Positions 54,118 through 63,709 of a stretch of 64,000 bases of DNA are shown in pieces; within the stretch, counting starts at the first letter, position 1, and each line of letters starts with the position of its first letter. Source of the DNA: Symbiodinium natans (Eukaryota; Sar; Dinophyceae; Suessiales; Symbiodiniaceae). The notes beneath the pieces were generated by a model. It searched no databases. It saw only the letters and a program-made list of their open reading frames with translations, and was not told where the DNA came from. The DNA lies in the NCBI GenBank assembly GCA_905221605.1, contig CAJNDS010002444.1, positions 289,765 through 353,764 on the forward strand, given 5' to 3'. The position numbers and the translations under genes are program-made.

Positions 54118-55231
54118 GAAGTGGCCAAGTGCCCCGGCTGCTCGTTGAACATCGGCGGCAAGGCCCGGACTGGGTTTGTTTGTTTTTTTTTTTTTTTTTT
54201 TTTTCCGGGTTTGGGGTTTGGGGTTTAGGGTTTGGGGTTTGGGGTTTAGGGTTTAGGGTTTAGGGTATACCTGGTAGCACAGTGGTACCCTTTTGCCCCT
54301 GTGTTTTGGTGCAGGGCTCCCTGATAAAGTAACCCACCCAAAAGGGTAAACCCAAAACCTTAAACCCTACACCCTAAACCCTAAACCCTAAACCTTAAAC
54401 CCTAAACCCTAAACGCTAAACCCTAAACCCTAAACCCTACACCCTAAACCCTAAACCCTAAACCCTAAACCCTCAAAGTGCTGAACATGCCCTCAAGATC
54501 TTGAAGCTGCCCGCGGACGCAGTAGACGTCTTGCACAGCTAAGGGATTTCCCCCCTTAGACTAACGGTCCTCAATAGAGATTATCATAGGGGGGGGGGGG
54601 GGTACTACAATCCCTATTGAGGGCTGTTAGTATGATTTTTAATGGATTTATATGAGGTTAAACGGGACAGCGAGGCCCGGCAATAGGTTTTAAAGGCGCG
54701 CTGCACGAAATGATCTTGCCGCATCCGGACGATTTGACTTCGAAGCGGTTCCTGGTTTTGCTTCCCGAGACAGTCGCGGTTTAGAGTTTAGAGTTTAGGG
54801 TTTGGGGTTTAGGGTTCAGGGTTTAGGGTTTAGGGTTTAGGGTTATCCTGAGAAGCCCGGCCAACTTGACTTGCCAGAGGGTACCCCGATTAAACTGCGT
54901 CCAACATTGGGGGTGCCCCGAACCCTAGTTTGGCAATTAGGCCCACGGTTGCCTTATAGACCCCTTAAAGCGAAAAGGGGCTTAGGGTTTAGGATTTAGG
55001 GCCCTTGTTTGGGAAGTAGGCCTACGGTTTCCGTACAGACCCCTTAAAGCGAAAAGGGATTTAGGGTTTAGGATTTAGGATTTGGGGCTTAGGGTTTAGG
55101 GTTTAGGGTTTAGGATTTAGGGCCCTTTTCTTCCTGGGTTGCTCTTGGGCCTTGTCAAAGAGGACCACAACAAGACCACCGACACGTTCGAGGATGATGA
55201 GAGCGTGTCTTGGCAGAGAATGAATGCTTAG
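54118..55231 (+). CDS. 3' part of a gene, five exons to a stop; CxxC block
   Basis: Exons 54118-54162 (EVAKCPGCSLNIGGK), 54479-54537 (AEHALKILKLPADAVDVLH), 54696-54778 (ALHEMILPHPDDLTSKRFLV then LLPETVA), 54853-54876 (KPGQLDLP), 55163-55231 (DHNKTTDTFEDDESVSWQRM, NA, then TAG). The second-to-third junction splits a Ser codon and its intron is mainly an A-family element (GC donor, AG|GC). CPGC could be half of a zinc site. The acidic C-terminus looks disordered. Some junctions use GA donors; the first join needs AG|T and is the weakest. No family recognised. Confidence 0.5.
54269..54478. repeat. Truncated B-family element B7 and CCCTAAA array
   Basis: B7 (54269-54345: CCTGGTAGCACAGTGGTACC ... 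TGATAAAGTAACC) loses its right end where CCCTAAA repeat begins (54347-54475). Confidence 0.65.
54538..54695. mobile_element. Intron with A-family copy A8
   Basis: Starts GCTAAGGGATTTCCCCCCTT, contains a 15-base G run, and has CTGTTAGTAT on the right; the outer right end is lost. The intron begins and the next exon begins with GC. Confidence 0.6.
54877..55162. repeat. Intron with 95-bp tandem duplication and TTTAGGG
   Basis: Two copies of a unit (AGACCCCTTAAAGCGAAAAG followed by TTTAGGGTTTAGGATTTAGG) at about 54930-55010 and 55015-55100. Confidence 0.7.
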
Positions 55232-55832
55232 GATTTATAGGGTTTAGGGTTTAGGGTTTAAGGTTTAGGGTTTAGGGTTTAGGGTTTAGGGTTTAGGGTT
55301 TAGGGTTTTGCTGAGCAAAAGTCGAGAAGTAGGTTCTCCGTCGCTTATCACAAGCCCAATTTTTCGACCCCTCAGCCCTAACCACCCTAACGTAGGCCCT
55401 AACTCCTCAACCCTCAACCTGGTGATCTGATCAAGGGCTTGATCACGAAGCATCGACGTTGATAAGCCCGGAAGCCCACGTTGGTATTTCCCAAAATAGG
55501 GGCAGCCGTTTATACCCCAAATTCGAATAGAATCCCCGTTAAAAGGGCACCCCCCAAAAGGGCACCCGTATTTCGGAAGCCCACGTAAGGACCCAAGGAT
55601 TCTTCGGCCCCGGCTTCGGGAAGCCGAAAACCCTAAACCCCCCCAGTCCTGGACCGACACAGACCTCAACCCCGACTCAAATCCCGAAAGCCCCAAAACT
55701 CCCAGTCCCAACCTTGGACCCCAGAACTAAACCCTAGCCCTAAACCCTAAACCCTGAACCCTAAACCCTAAACCCTAAACGTGAACCCTAAACCCTAACA
55801 ACCTATCAGCTCTGTTGGGGTTATTTCCTCAG
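55232..55832. repeat. Intergenic: TTTAGGG array, G4 element, CCCTAAA
   Basis: TTTAGGG 55238-55306; unique DNA; G-family copy 55483-55582 (GGTATTTCCCAAAATAGGGG ... GGGCACCCGTATTTCGGAAG); CCCTAAA 55728-55800. Confidence 0.55.
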
Positions 55833-55879
55833 CCCCGGATGGATTGGGTGCTTAGCCTCGAAAACCGTGCACGTCTGGG
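55833..55879 (+). CDS. Possible first exon, ATG at 55839
   Basis: TTCCTCAG|CCCCGG is followed by an ATG reading MDWVLSLENRARL to G|GTTTGGG. As the previous gene stops at 55231, this could be a 5' exon with the AG as trans-splice acceptor; that is inference. Confidence 0.35.
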
Positions 55880-55980
55880 GTTTGGGAGTTTAAGGTTTAG
55901 TTTAGGGTTTAGGGTTTAGGGTTCAGGGTCCAGGGCTTAGGGTTTAGGGATCAGGGTTTAGGGTTTAGGCGCAGTTCATA

Positions 55981-56067
55981 GTTTTGGGGTGCAAGAAGAA
56001 TGAGGCAGGCTTTCATGTGTACACTCAACCGAAAAATGAGAACCTTCGGGTGTTTTTGGGACTGAGG
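55981..56067 (+). CDS. Exon-like block, unknown
   Basis: Frame VLGCKKNEAGFHVYTQPKNE then NLRVFLGL to AG|GGTTTG. Several AGs could be the acceptor (ATGAG|GCA at 56004 fits AG|G). Confidence 0.45.
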
Positions 56068-56200
56068 GTTTGGTTACTAAATATTACTAAACCCTAAACC
56101 CCAAACCCCAAACCCTAAACCCCAAACCCTAAACCCTAAACCCCAAACCCTAAACCCTAAACCCTAAACCCTAAGCACCCAACCTGGGATCTGACTGGAG

Positions 56201-56275
56201 GACCGATCCCCCTGGGGCTACATGCTGCCTGTGGCGGAGAAGGACCGGCACGCCGCACCCTCCCGGACTTCAAGG
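56201..56275 (+). CDS. Exon-like block, unknown
   Basis: CTGGAG|GAC acceptor, phase-0 75 nt: DRSPWGYMLPVAEKDRHAAP then SRTSR, GT donor. CCCTAAA/CCCCAAA 56092-56175 precedes. Confidence 0.5.
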
Positions 56276-56521
56276 GTTCCCCTGTTCCCTAAACCCTAAA
56301 CCCTAAACCCTAAACCCCGTTTAGGGTTTAGGATCCTAAACCCTAAACCCCCTAAGATTTTAGGACCCTAACCCCTGGGGGGTTAGGACTCGAAGCCTAA
56401 ACCCTTAGAAAGTATGGCGGGGGTGGGGGGGGGGTCAAGTGGAAGTTTGTAGGGCTTCAAGGAATCAAAGGGTTTCACGATTTAGGTTTTTAGGGTTTAG
56501 GTTCGGGTTCAGGGTTTGGCT

Positions 56522-56762
56522 GTGGAACTCTTCTCCGGCTACCCACTTGAAAACAGACGCCACATACTCATGGAAGGTCATAAATACTCGGTAGCCCGGC
56601 GTTGTACCTTTTTGCTCGTTTTGGGTTGCAGGTTCCCTTGTTGAAGTGCCCAAAACCCTGAGCCCAAACCTTGGCCTTGAAGCCCCCCCCTACCAGGGAA
56701 GTGAATTAAAGCATGGTTTCGGGGCTACCAAGAACAGATTGTGGGAATGCTTTTCGATGAGG
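56522..56762 (+). CDS. Two exons around a B-family element
   Basis: Block to 56590 (VELFSGYPLENRRHILMEGH then KYS) joins in phase 0 to 56733-56762 (NRLWECFSMR). The intron 56591-56732 is one B-family element, left end GGTAGCCCGGC, right end GGGGCTACCAAG. The acceptor is AG|A. The first block is also open in another frame. Confidence 0.45.
56591..56732. mobile_element. B-family TIR element B8 as a whole intron
   Basis: GTAGCCCGGCGTTGTACC ... GCAGGTTCCCTTGTTGAAGT ... ATGGTTTCGGGGCTACCAAG. Splice ends coincide with element ends. Confidence 0.65.
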
Positions 56763-56825
56763 GTTTAGGCTTTAGGCTGCAGGGTTTGGGGTTTAGGGTT
56801 TAGGGTTCAGGGTTTAACCCCTTAG

Positions 56826-56899
56826 GGCTTCGGCTGGGTGCTTGGAGCTTCATCCCGAGGACGAGAGGCACGTCTCTTTCCGCGAGGCCTGCTCGGGCT
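56826..56899 (+). CDS. Exon-like block, unknown
   Basis: TTAG|GGC acceptor; frame ASAGCLELHPEDERHVSFRE then ACSG, ending at GTTTAGGG. A second frame is open. Confidence 0.4.
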
Positions 56900-57013
56900 G
56901 TTTAGGGTTTAGGGCTTAGGGTTTAGGGTTTGGGGTTCAGGGGTTAGGGTTTAGGGTTTGGGGTTCAGGGTTTCGGGTTTGGGGTTCAGGGTTTCGGGTT
57001 GAGGGTTTAGGCA

Positions 57014-57172
57014 TATGGGGATTTCCCTACATGAGCAGGGTTGCTTCTTCAAAATTTCCTGTTGTAACGATTAAAGGAATCCTTAGGCTATGTCAGGGCT
57101 GTATTCCCCAAATTGTAGGATCCTTATAATAAGGACCCCCCAATAAGGTACCCCTAATTCGGAAACCACCAT
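57014..57172. mobile_element. G-family element, copy G3
   Basis: ATATGGGGATTTCCCTACAT on the left; CCTTATAATAAGGACCCCCC, AATAAGGTACCCCTAATTCG and GAAACCACCAT on the right, the reverse of motifs in G1 and G2. Confidence 0.5.
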
Positions 57173-57302
57173 GTCATATCTGCCAAGTGTCCTTTTCATA
57201 CTTTTGGGGTATTACAAACCCAAACTCACACCCGTAGGTTGATACCGGCCCCAAACCCTAAACCCTAAACCCTAAACCCAAAACCCAAAACCCAAAACCA
57301 AG

Positions 57303-57494
57303 CTGGACGGTCACGGCGGCATTTCGTCTCGGATTTGTTTCTTCCTTCTTCGATTCGGCATCCTGCCTTGTTTCGTGAGTGGCTACCAGGTCTTCCGTGA
57401 GAATCACGGTGCCATCCAGTATCTGGGAGAGTTCACATGCATCCGCTCTGTTGAAGATGCTGTGCCTGCGGGATGGGTTTTATGGATTGATTGA
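57303..57494 (+). CDS. Probable terminal exon, unknown
   Basis: 63 codons to TGA: LDGHGGISSRICFFLLRFGI, LPCFVSGYQVFRENHGAIQY, LGEFTCIRSVEDAVPAGWVL, WID. Acceptor CCAAG|C. The length and clean frame make coding likely. The mix of aromatic and acidic residues suggests a folded domain, but I do not recognise it. Confidence 0.55.
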   Translation: MDGHGGISSRICFFLLRFGILPCFVSGYQVFRENHGAIQYLGEFTCIRSVEDAVPAGWVLWID

Positions 57495-57686
57495 TCACGG
57501 TCTGCCCAGTGGCCCAGAGTCCTAAACCGTAAACCCTAAAACCCTAAAACCCTGGAGCCCTAAAGCCCTAAACCCTGAAACCCTCAAACCCTAAAACCCT
57601 AAAACCCCAAACCCTAAAACCCTTAACCCTACTCCCAGAGTCCAGAAGAATCCGACGTCACCGCACTGCTGAAGTGAGCCTGCCAG

Positions 57687-57714
57687 GACCTACCGTCGCT
57701 GAAGCTGATGGAGA
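57687..57714 (+). CDS. Very short exon-like block
   Basis: GCCAG|GAC, DLPSLKLME, A|GTGGG. Followed by TTTAGGG and TTCAGGG repeats (57719-57770). Confidence 0.3.
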
Positions 57715-57774
57715 GTGGGTTTAGGGTTTAGGGTTCAGGGTTCAGGGTTCAGGGTTTAGGGTTTAGGGTGATTC

Positions 57775-58798
57775 GGTAGATGCGATCCTGGCTCTAACAG
57801 TGGCAGCGAAAGATTAAGTAGGTGATTAACGACTCATCGGAATGCCCCGAATTGAGTTGCTCCCCAAAAAGATACCAAACTTTTAGGTCGTCCCTGAGCT
57901 TTACACCCAGAGCCCTTCATTACACTGCGCTACCCCTAAGCTGCTCCCGAAACCCTAAGCCCGAAACCCTAAACCCTGAAACCTAAACCCTAAACCCTAA
58001 ACCCTAAACCCTAAAACCTAAACCCTAAACCTAAACCCTAAACCCTAAACCCTAAAACCTAAACCCTAAACCTAAACCCTGAACCCTTAACCCCAAACCC
58101 CAAACCCCAAACCACAAACCCCAAACCCCAAACCCCAAACCCCAAACCCCAAACCCCAAACCCCAAACCCCAAACCCCAACTCCTAAACCCCAAACCCCA
58201 AACCCCAAACCCGGAATGGAACTGCTCCTCTGCTTGCTCCCCAAGCACCTCTCTTGCGCTGCAGGTGCAGAGCAGCTCAGCTCGGGCGATTCGACTCCTG
58301 CTGCGCAGCTGCACATGGTAGGGTGAGGGGTTTAGGGTTTAGGGTTTAGTGCTTAGGGCTTAGGGTTTAGGGTTTAGGGTTTAGGGTTTAGGGTTTAGGG
58401 TTTAGGAGAAGTAAGCTTTTTGGAAGACTTCAGGGGCCCTGAATCCGAAGCCCCGACCGACTGGGTAGATGCAAGGCTTCGCAAATGCTAGTTGCCCTAG
58501 CTCAGAGTTTAGCGTTCAGGGTTTAGGGTTTGGGGTTTAGGCTAAACCCCCAAGCCCTGCAATATCACGGCTTAGGGACTGTGACGTCGAGTGTTAGATG
58601 TTGTTGAGTGCAAGCGGTTTCTGAGCTGTGTGAAACAGGATCGGGTTTGGGGCTCGGAGTTCAATATGTATGGGGGGGTTTCCGAAATGAGGGGTACCTT
58701 GTTGGGGTCCTTATTATAAGGGAATCCTACTATTTGGCCTCGTTTTCTCGTAAACCCCCATATGGTTTTGGGAAGACGGAGTTGAACAAGTTCTACAG
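57775..58798. repeat. CCCTAAA, CCCCAAA, TTTAGGG arrays and G2 element
   Basis: CCCTAAA with CCTAAA slips 57965-58085; CCCCAAA array 58088-58212 (about 17 units); TTTAGGG 58326-58405; G2 58672-58760 (GGGGGGGTTTCCGAAATGAG ... TTTTCTCGTAAACCCCC). 58210-58320 is unique. No supported exon. Confidence 0.65.
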
Positions 58799-58886
58799 GA
58801 AGGTAGCTCGGATTGTGGTCTAAACGAGGGGCTTCTTCGGCTGTCCTGTGCCAGTTCTTGGGAACCACCAGCCCCGAACTTCCACA
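58799..58886 (+). CDS. Exon-like block, unknown
   Basis: TTCTACAG|GAA acceptor; EGSSDCGLNEGLLRLSCASS then WEPPAPNFH; A|GC donor directly before a CCCTAAA array. Confidence 0.45.
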
Positions 58887-58889
58887 GCG

Positions 58890-59080
58890 CCCTAAACCCT
58901 AAACCCTAAACCCTAAACCCTAAACCCTAAACGCTAAACGCTAAACCCTAAACCCTAAACGCTAAACCCTAAACCCTAAACCCTAAACCCTAAACCCTAA
59001 ACCCTAAACCCTAAACCCTAAACCCTAAACCCTAAACCCTAAACCCTAAACCCTAAACCCTAAACCCTAACCCTAAACAC
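58890..59080. repeat. Longest C-strand array, CCCTAAA
   Basis: About 26 units, four of them CGCTAAA clustered near the start (58932-58970). Confidence 0.9.
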
Positions 59081-59114
59081 TGAATCCCTAAACCCTTGTT
59101 TGCCCGAATTTCAG

Positions 59115-59200
59115 ACTCTTCAAATTCAGCTCTGAGATCTGCCAGTTTGCTCCGGCATGTCGGGCGGATAGAATCCTACATGGAATCCTTCTGCTCGGGT
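59115..59200 (+). CDS. Exon-like block, frame unresolved
   Basis: AATTTCAG acceptor and a GGGTTTAGGG donor. Two frames open: LFKFSSEICQFAPACRADRI and DSSNSALRSASLLRHVGRIE. Confidence 0.35.
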
Positions 59201-59201
59201 T

Positions 59202-59674
59202 TAGGGTTTAGGGTTTAGGGTTTGGGGTTTAGGGTTTAGGGTTTAGGGTTTAGGGTTTAGGGTTTAGGGTTTAGGGTTTAGGGTTCAGGGTGGCTAAAGA
59301 GTTTGGGTCTATTGCCCTCAATGATTGCAACTGTCTAGGGGCACGTTCTGAAAAGATCCAGCCAACCAGCTAACCAGACGAATCCGCTAACATCTTGACT
59401 CGGTTTAGGGTTTAGGGTTTAGGGTTTAGGGTTTAGGGTTTAGGGTTTGGGGTTTAGGGTACTTATAGGTAATTAGGTACCTTACATGCCCGGGTTTTCG
59501 CCTGCATCCTAAACCGTAAGCCCTAAACCTGAAAACAGGCCCTATAAACCTTCAGCCCTAAACCCTAAATCCCTAAACCCTAAACCCCTACACCCCTACA
59601 CCCCTACACCCCTACACCCCTACACCCCTAAACCCCTAAACCCCTAAACCCTAAACCGTACACCCCTGTACAAG
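59202..59674. repeat. TTTAGGG arrays, CCCCTACA array
   Basis: TTTAGGG 59200-59290 and 59403-59460; CCCCTACA/CCCCTAAA 8-mers 59583-59650. The unique block 59292-59372 (VAKEFGSIALNDCNC) might be coding but lacks splice support. Confidence 0.65.
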
Positions 59675-62486
59675 GCTCCACGGCGCCATGTACCTGGGCA
59701 TCATGTCGGTGGCGACGCTCGCCCCCGCACATCTCAGGCTTTTGGGTCACCACCGCGGCAAGGGTTTAGGGTTTAGGGTTTAGGGTTTTTAGGGTTTAGA
59801 GGGTTTAGGGTTTAGGGTTTAGGGTTTAGGCTTTTGGTTGCCAATAAGGGGTGTTGCCGGTTCTCCTCACCCAAGATTGCTAAACCCTTTCCACATCTGA
59901 AGCTTCAGAAACCGAAAGCGTCGGTTTCTGAACCCTAAACCCTAAACCCTAAACCCTAAACCCTAAACCCTAAACCCTAAACCCTAAACCCTAAACACTA
60001 AACCCTAAACCCTAAACCCTAAACCCAACAACCTTAGAGAATCCTAAACCCTCATGGCGAGTCGTGTTCGACTGCATCCTGTTGCTGGGCGCCCTGCAGT
60101 ACCCCGAAACCCGAAACCTTATATTTGGGTTTAGGGCTTGGCGTTTGGGGTTTAGAGCCTCCGCTAAACCCCCGAATTTCCCTCTTACTACAATATGCTA
60201 TGCACCATAATATTCAACAGCGTTCCCTAACATACAACAAGATCCTAACCCCACAAGGCCCCAAACCCTAAACCCTAAATCCCAAACCCAAAAAGCCCTC
60301 AGCCGACCAGGCCCAAACCCCTAACCTTATGTCTGCAAGGAACCAGACATGCCCCCAAACCCTAAGCCCCCCAAAGAACCCACAGAGCTGGAGAGCCCGG
60401 GTTTGGGGTTTAGGGTGTAGGGTTTAGGGTGTAATTAGGGCTTAGTAAACTCTAAAGCCCTGAAAGCCCTAAACCTCAGGCCCCGCAAGGAAATCTACAC
60501 GACGCCAACCTTAAATCCAACCCCAAAGCAGGTGCTAAGCAAACTCGGAACGCTGCAGTTTGCGGAGAAGCCCTGCGAAACCTGAAGCCCTCAAACACTA
60601 AGGAATCCCTGCTAAGCCCGAAGCCCCCAAACATGAAGGAATCCCTACGAAACCCTAAACCCTAAACCCGAAGCCCTCAAGCACCAAGGAAACCCGAAAT
60701 GCCCCGGGTCTTCGACAAGCTCGTGAACGGTGAATCCATGTGCAGCCCGGTTCTTCCTTGCGCTGGTTTAGTGTCCCTTTAGGGGTTAGGGTTTAGGGTT
60801 TAAGGTTTAGAGTTTAGGGTTTAGGGCTTTTCCTTGTGCCTTAATGCTAAATGCTTATTCGTCCGATCCCCCGGAAGTGTGGTATTTCCCGAAATTATTG
60901 AGTGGGACCACGTCAAGGAATTGTGTTGGGGATTTTGGATCGTCCAGAAATTTGGCGAAGTAGCCATTCAGAACTAAGCCTAGACCGCAACCCGGATCTC
61001 GTCGGTAGCTCCCAGAGACCACACACCCCGCCCCCCTCAACAAATCGATATCCTGGGATCACTAACCAGCATACAACAATAAGGTAGTTTAGGGTCCCTT
61101 GTTGCGGTTCATTTGGGCTTGGGATTTGGGGATTAGGGTGCGGGGTTGTGTGTTTTTAGGACTGTTTGAGCTTTCTCCCTGAATAACCCTAACCCTATAA
61201 ACCCTACACCCTAAACCCTAAACCCTAAACGCGAAACCTCAAGGCTTCAAAGGACAACAAAAGGGGTCCAAACCCGAACCGTTAAGTCCCGACTTGGCGT
61301 GGGGTTCGTCCTGAGCCTTGGTTCTTAAACCCTGAGCACCCTAAGCACCCCACGCACCCTAAACCCTAAACCCCGCAAACGCCCCAAGCCCCAAGCCCCA
61401 AGCCCCAAACCCCAAACCCTAAACCCTAAACCCTAAACCCAAACCCTAAACCCTAAACCCTAAACCCTAAACCCTAAACCCTAAACCCTAAACCCTAAAC
61501 CCTAAACTCACCGAAAGCCCAGGCACGATGAGGCAACGGTCCGAGCCCGAGTACATCCACCAGCACTTCAGCAACGACTGGATGCCTGGCTGGCATTCTA
61601 TGGGGTTTGGGGTTTAGGGTTTTGGGTTTTGGGTTTAGGGCTTAGGGTTTAGGGTTTTGGGTTTAGGCTTCGACTGTTTTGAGAAAGAATCGTCAAATCA
61701 GGAAGCTGAGACCCTGAACCCTAACCCCAAGCGAAAACCCGACAACCCCTAAACTCCATGATTGTCCCTTTCAAGGACGCCTGGGCTTTAGGGTTTGGTT
61801 CAGGGTTCAGGGCAGTAAGCAGTACACCTAGCATTCAAAGTGCCCGAAGGAGGGACATGTGATTTGGGGTTTGATCGACATTCTGGGCGTTTTATATATT
61901 TATATTTATATTTTTTTGGGGGGGTACATTAAGCTGCAAAGGAATACTGGCCACTTCCCACAATAGGCGTACGCCCTATACACCCCAACTATTTCACAAC
62001 AACCCACTAGAATCACTAGACTAGGTACCCTAAACCCTAAAACCCTAAGCCAAGCCTACATTGCTCAACGAGTCTGCGTGTTTACGAAGTGTCCCAGACT
62101 CCCTTGGACAATTCGCTAAGGATCTCTGACTAGCTCCTTGAAATATGAAGCGTCCTTCCTACATATAGTTTAAGGTCTCAGACTTAAGAAAGCAACGGGT
62201 AAATCCCGTACCTGTGGGGGTGGATTGGTTGCTCGACAATTCTGGCATGCTTTGGCTCTGCTTGCAGTGCAGCCGAACAGGGGCTTAAGGTTTTGGGGTC
62301 CAGGACCCTAAACCCTAAACCCTAAACCCTAAACCCTAAACCCTAAACCCTAAACCCTAAACCTAGGGTTGGGGTCTTAGGGCTGAGGGCTTTAGGGTTT
62401 AGGGATTTCAGGGTTTGCGTCAAGAGCTGAGGATCCAGAAGATGCGTTTGGAAGTTCTCCATTTTGTCCCTTTACCTCCTGCCAAA
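59675..62486 (+). CDS. Multi-exon gene, probable membrane protein, unknown
   Basis: Exons 59675-59763 (LHGAMYLGIMSVATLAPAHL then RLLGHHRGK), 60062-60098 (VFDCILLLGAL), 60689-60765 (KPEMPRVFDKLVNGESMCSP), 61523-61604 (MRQRSEPEYIHQHFSNDWMP then GWHSM) and 62432 to about 62486 (IQKMRLEVLHFVPLPPA) keep one frame across four introns with split codons at every junction. Two hydrophobic stretches in the first two exons look like membrane segments, followed by a soluble, His/Trp/acid-rich part. Acceptors are AG|G except AG|T at 60061. The donors inside telomere repeat are GTTTAGG. The final exon would stop at TAA shortly after 62486 if unspliced. Not recognised. Confidence 0.5.
59935..60027. repeat. 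CCCTAAA array inside an intron
   Basis: About 12 units with one CACTAAA; 34 bases before the exon at 60062. Confidence 0.85.
60099..60688. repeat. Intron: decayed C-rich repeat
   Basis: Scattered CCCTAAA remnants. The block 60532-60585 (VLSKLGTLQFAEK) has an AG|G start but does not fit the phase of the surrounding gene. Confidence 0.45.
60766..61522. repeat. Intron: unique DNA, CCCTAAA array
   Basis: TTTAGGG-like 60782-60830; unique 60840-61180; CCCCAAG/CCCTAAA array 61385-61508. Confidence 0.6.
61605..62431. repeat. Intron: mixed
   Basis: TTTTGGG/TTTAGGG 61607-61670; a short coding-like stretch at 61758-61790 (MIVPFKDAWAL); unique DNA with a worn G-like element near 61955-62020; CCCTAAA 62308-62363. 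Confidence 0.5.
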
Positions 62487-63420
62487 GAAAGCACCCCCTA
62501 AAACCCTAGGTCCCAACCCTAAACTGAGCCCGGCGAAAAAAGCCCCTCAACCCTAAACCCCAAGCCCCTGAAGACTCCAAGAGCCAAAGAAAACACCCGA
62601 AAGGAAGTCGATGGTGGAAATTCTCAGCAGCAACACCGAGGCGGCGAGATATTTTGTTGTTTGTTGTTGTGTGTTGTCACCTCCTACACCCCTGAGCCCT
62701 ACGCCCTAAATTTAAGAGCCTCCGGCTCAAGCCGCCGACCCCGCTGGAGCATAGTTGAGAGGTCTAAACCCGCTCGCATAGTTCGAAGATCATCCCAGCG
62801 AGTTCTGTAAAACGTTTGGGGGGGGGTAGGGGGTAGCACCAGGACAAGCTCAAGCCAAAAAGACAGGCGGGTAGGGGGGGGTCGGGGGGGGTGGTGTGGG
62901 GGGGGGTTGGGCGGGGGGTTGGGGGGGGGGGGGTGGGGGGGGCTGTGGGGGGGGGGGGAGGGGGGGGGGTGGAGGGGGGGGTGGAGGGGGGGGTGGAGGG
63001 GGTTGTGGGGGGGGGGTGGGGGGGCGGCTGGGTGGGGGGGGCTGTACGGATGGCGCGGTCCTCCACGAAAAAATTGTGCACCGACCCCCCCCCGCGTTTT
63101 GGGGGGGTAAGGAGGGAAAGAGGGAGGTTTTCACCTCCTCAAACCCATCCAACACGCCGCCAGGGTCGGCGGACCCTACATGCTGAGCCCTAAGCCTTAA
63201 ACCCTCAGCCCTAAACCCTAAGCCCTACGCACTAAACCCTAAACCCTAAACCCTAAACCCTAAACCCTAAACCCTAAACCCTAAACCCTAAGCCCTAAGC
63301 CCTAAGCCCTAAGCCCTAAGCCCTAAGCCCTAAGCCCTAAGCCCTAAGCCCTAAGCCCTAAGCCCTAAGCCCTAAGCCCTAAACCCTCCCTAAGCCCTCA
63401 GCCGCAGCCCCACCTGGCAG
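62487..63420. repeat. Unique DNA, G-rich tract, CCCTAAA/CCCTAAG arrays
   Basis: A possible coding block lies at 62603-62660 (SMVEILSSNTEAARYF). 62818-63050 is an extreme G-rich tract with single T/C/A, open in most frames as Gly or Pro repeats. CCCTAAA 63233-63290 passes into a homogeneous CCCTAAG array 63285-63382. Confidence 0.65.
63285..63382. repeat. Homogeneous CCCTAAG array
   Basis: About 13 identical CCCTAAG units next to standard CCCTAAA. Confidence 0.9.
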
Positions 63421-63473
63421 GACCTGGCCGTCGGAATGCACAACCTGCTCCTACGAATGAGCAACTTGACAGG
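63421..63473 (+). CDS. Exon-like block, unknown
   Basis: CTGGCAG|GAC acceptor; DLAVGMHNLLLRMSNLT; GG|GTTTTG donor. The frame may extend upstream through RSPTWQ. Confidence 0.5.
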
Positions 63474-63669
63474 GTTTTGGGGTTTTGGGTTTCTAGGGTT
63501 TAGGGTTTAGGGTTTAGGGTTTGGGGTTTAGGGTTTAGGTTCCCTAAGCCCTACATCCTAAGTCCTGCAAGGCTTAGTTCTCCAACTAACGGGTTGCGCA
63601 GGCGTATGTTTAGGGAACCCGAGAAGCGGCCATGATTCAAGGGTTTAGGGTTTAGGGTTTAGGGTTTAG

Positions 63670-63709
<40 letters not shown>

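Noticed and set aside
58059-58316. Minus-strand frames rich in Val-Trp-Gly-Leu-Gly-Phe-Gly
   Set aside because: CCCCAAA array translated in reverse; a superficial likeness to the VTWG repeats of the real gene but purely repeat-derived.
62764-63193. Pro-rich and Gly-rich open frames on both strands
   Set aside because: Produced by a G-homopolymer tract; open in nearly all frames, no start or splice context.
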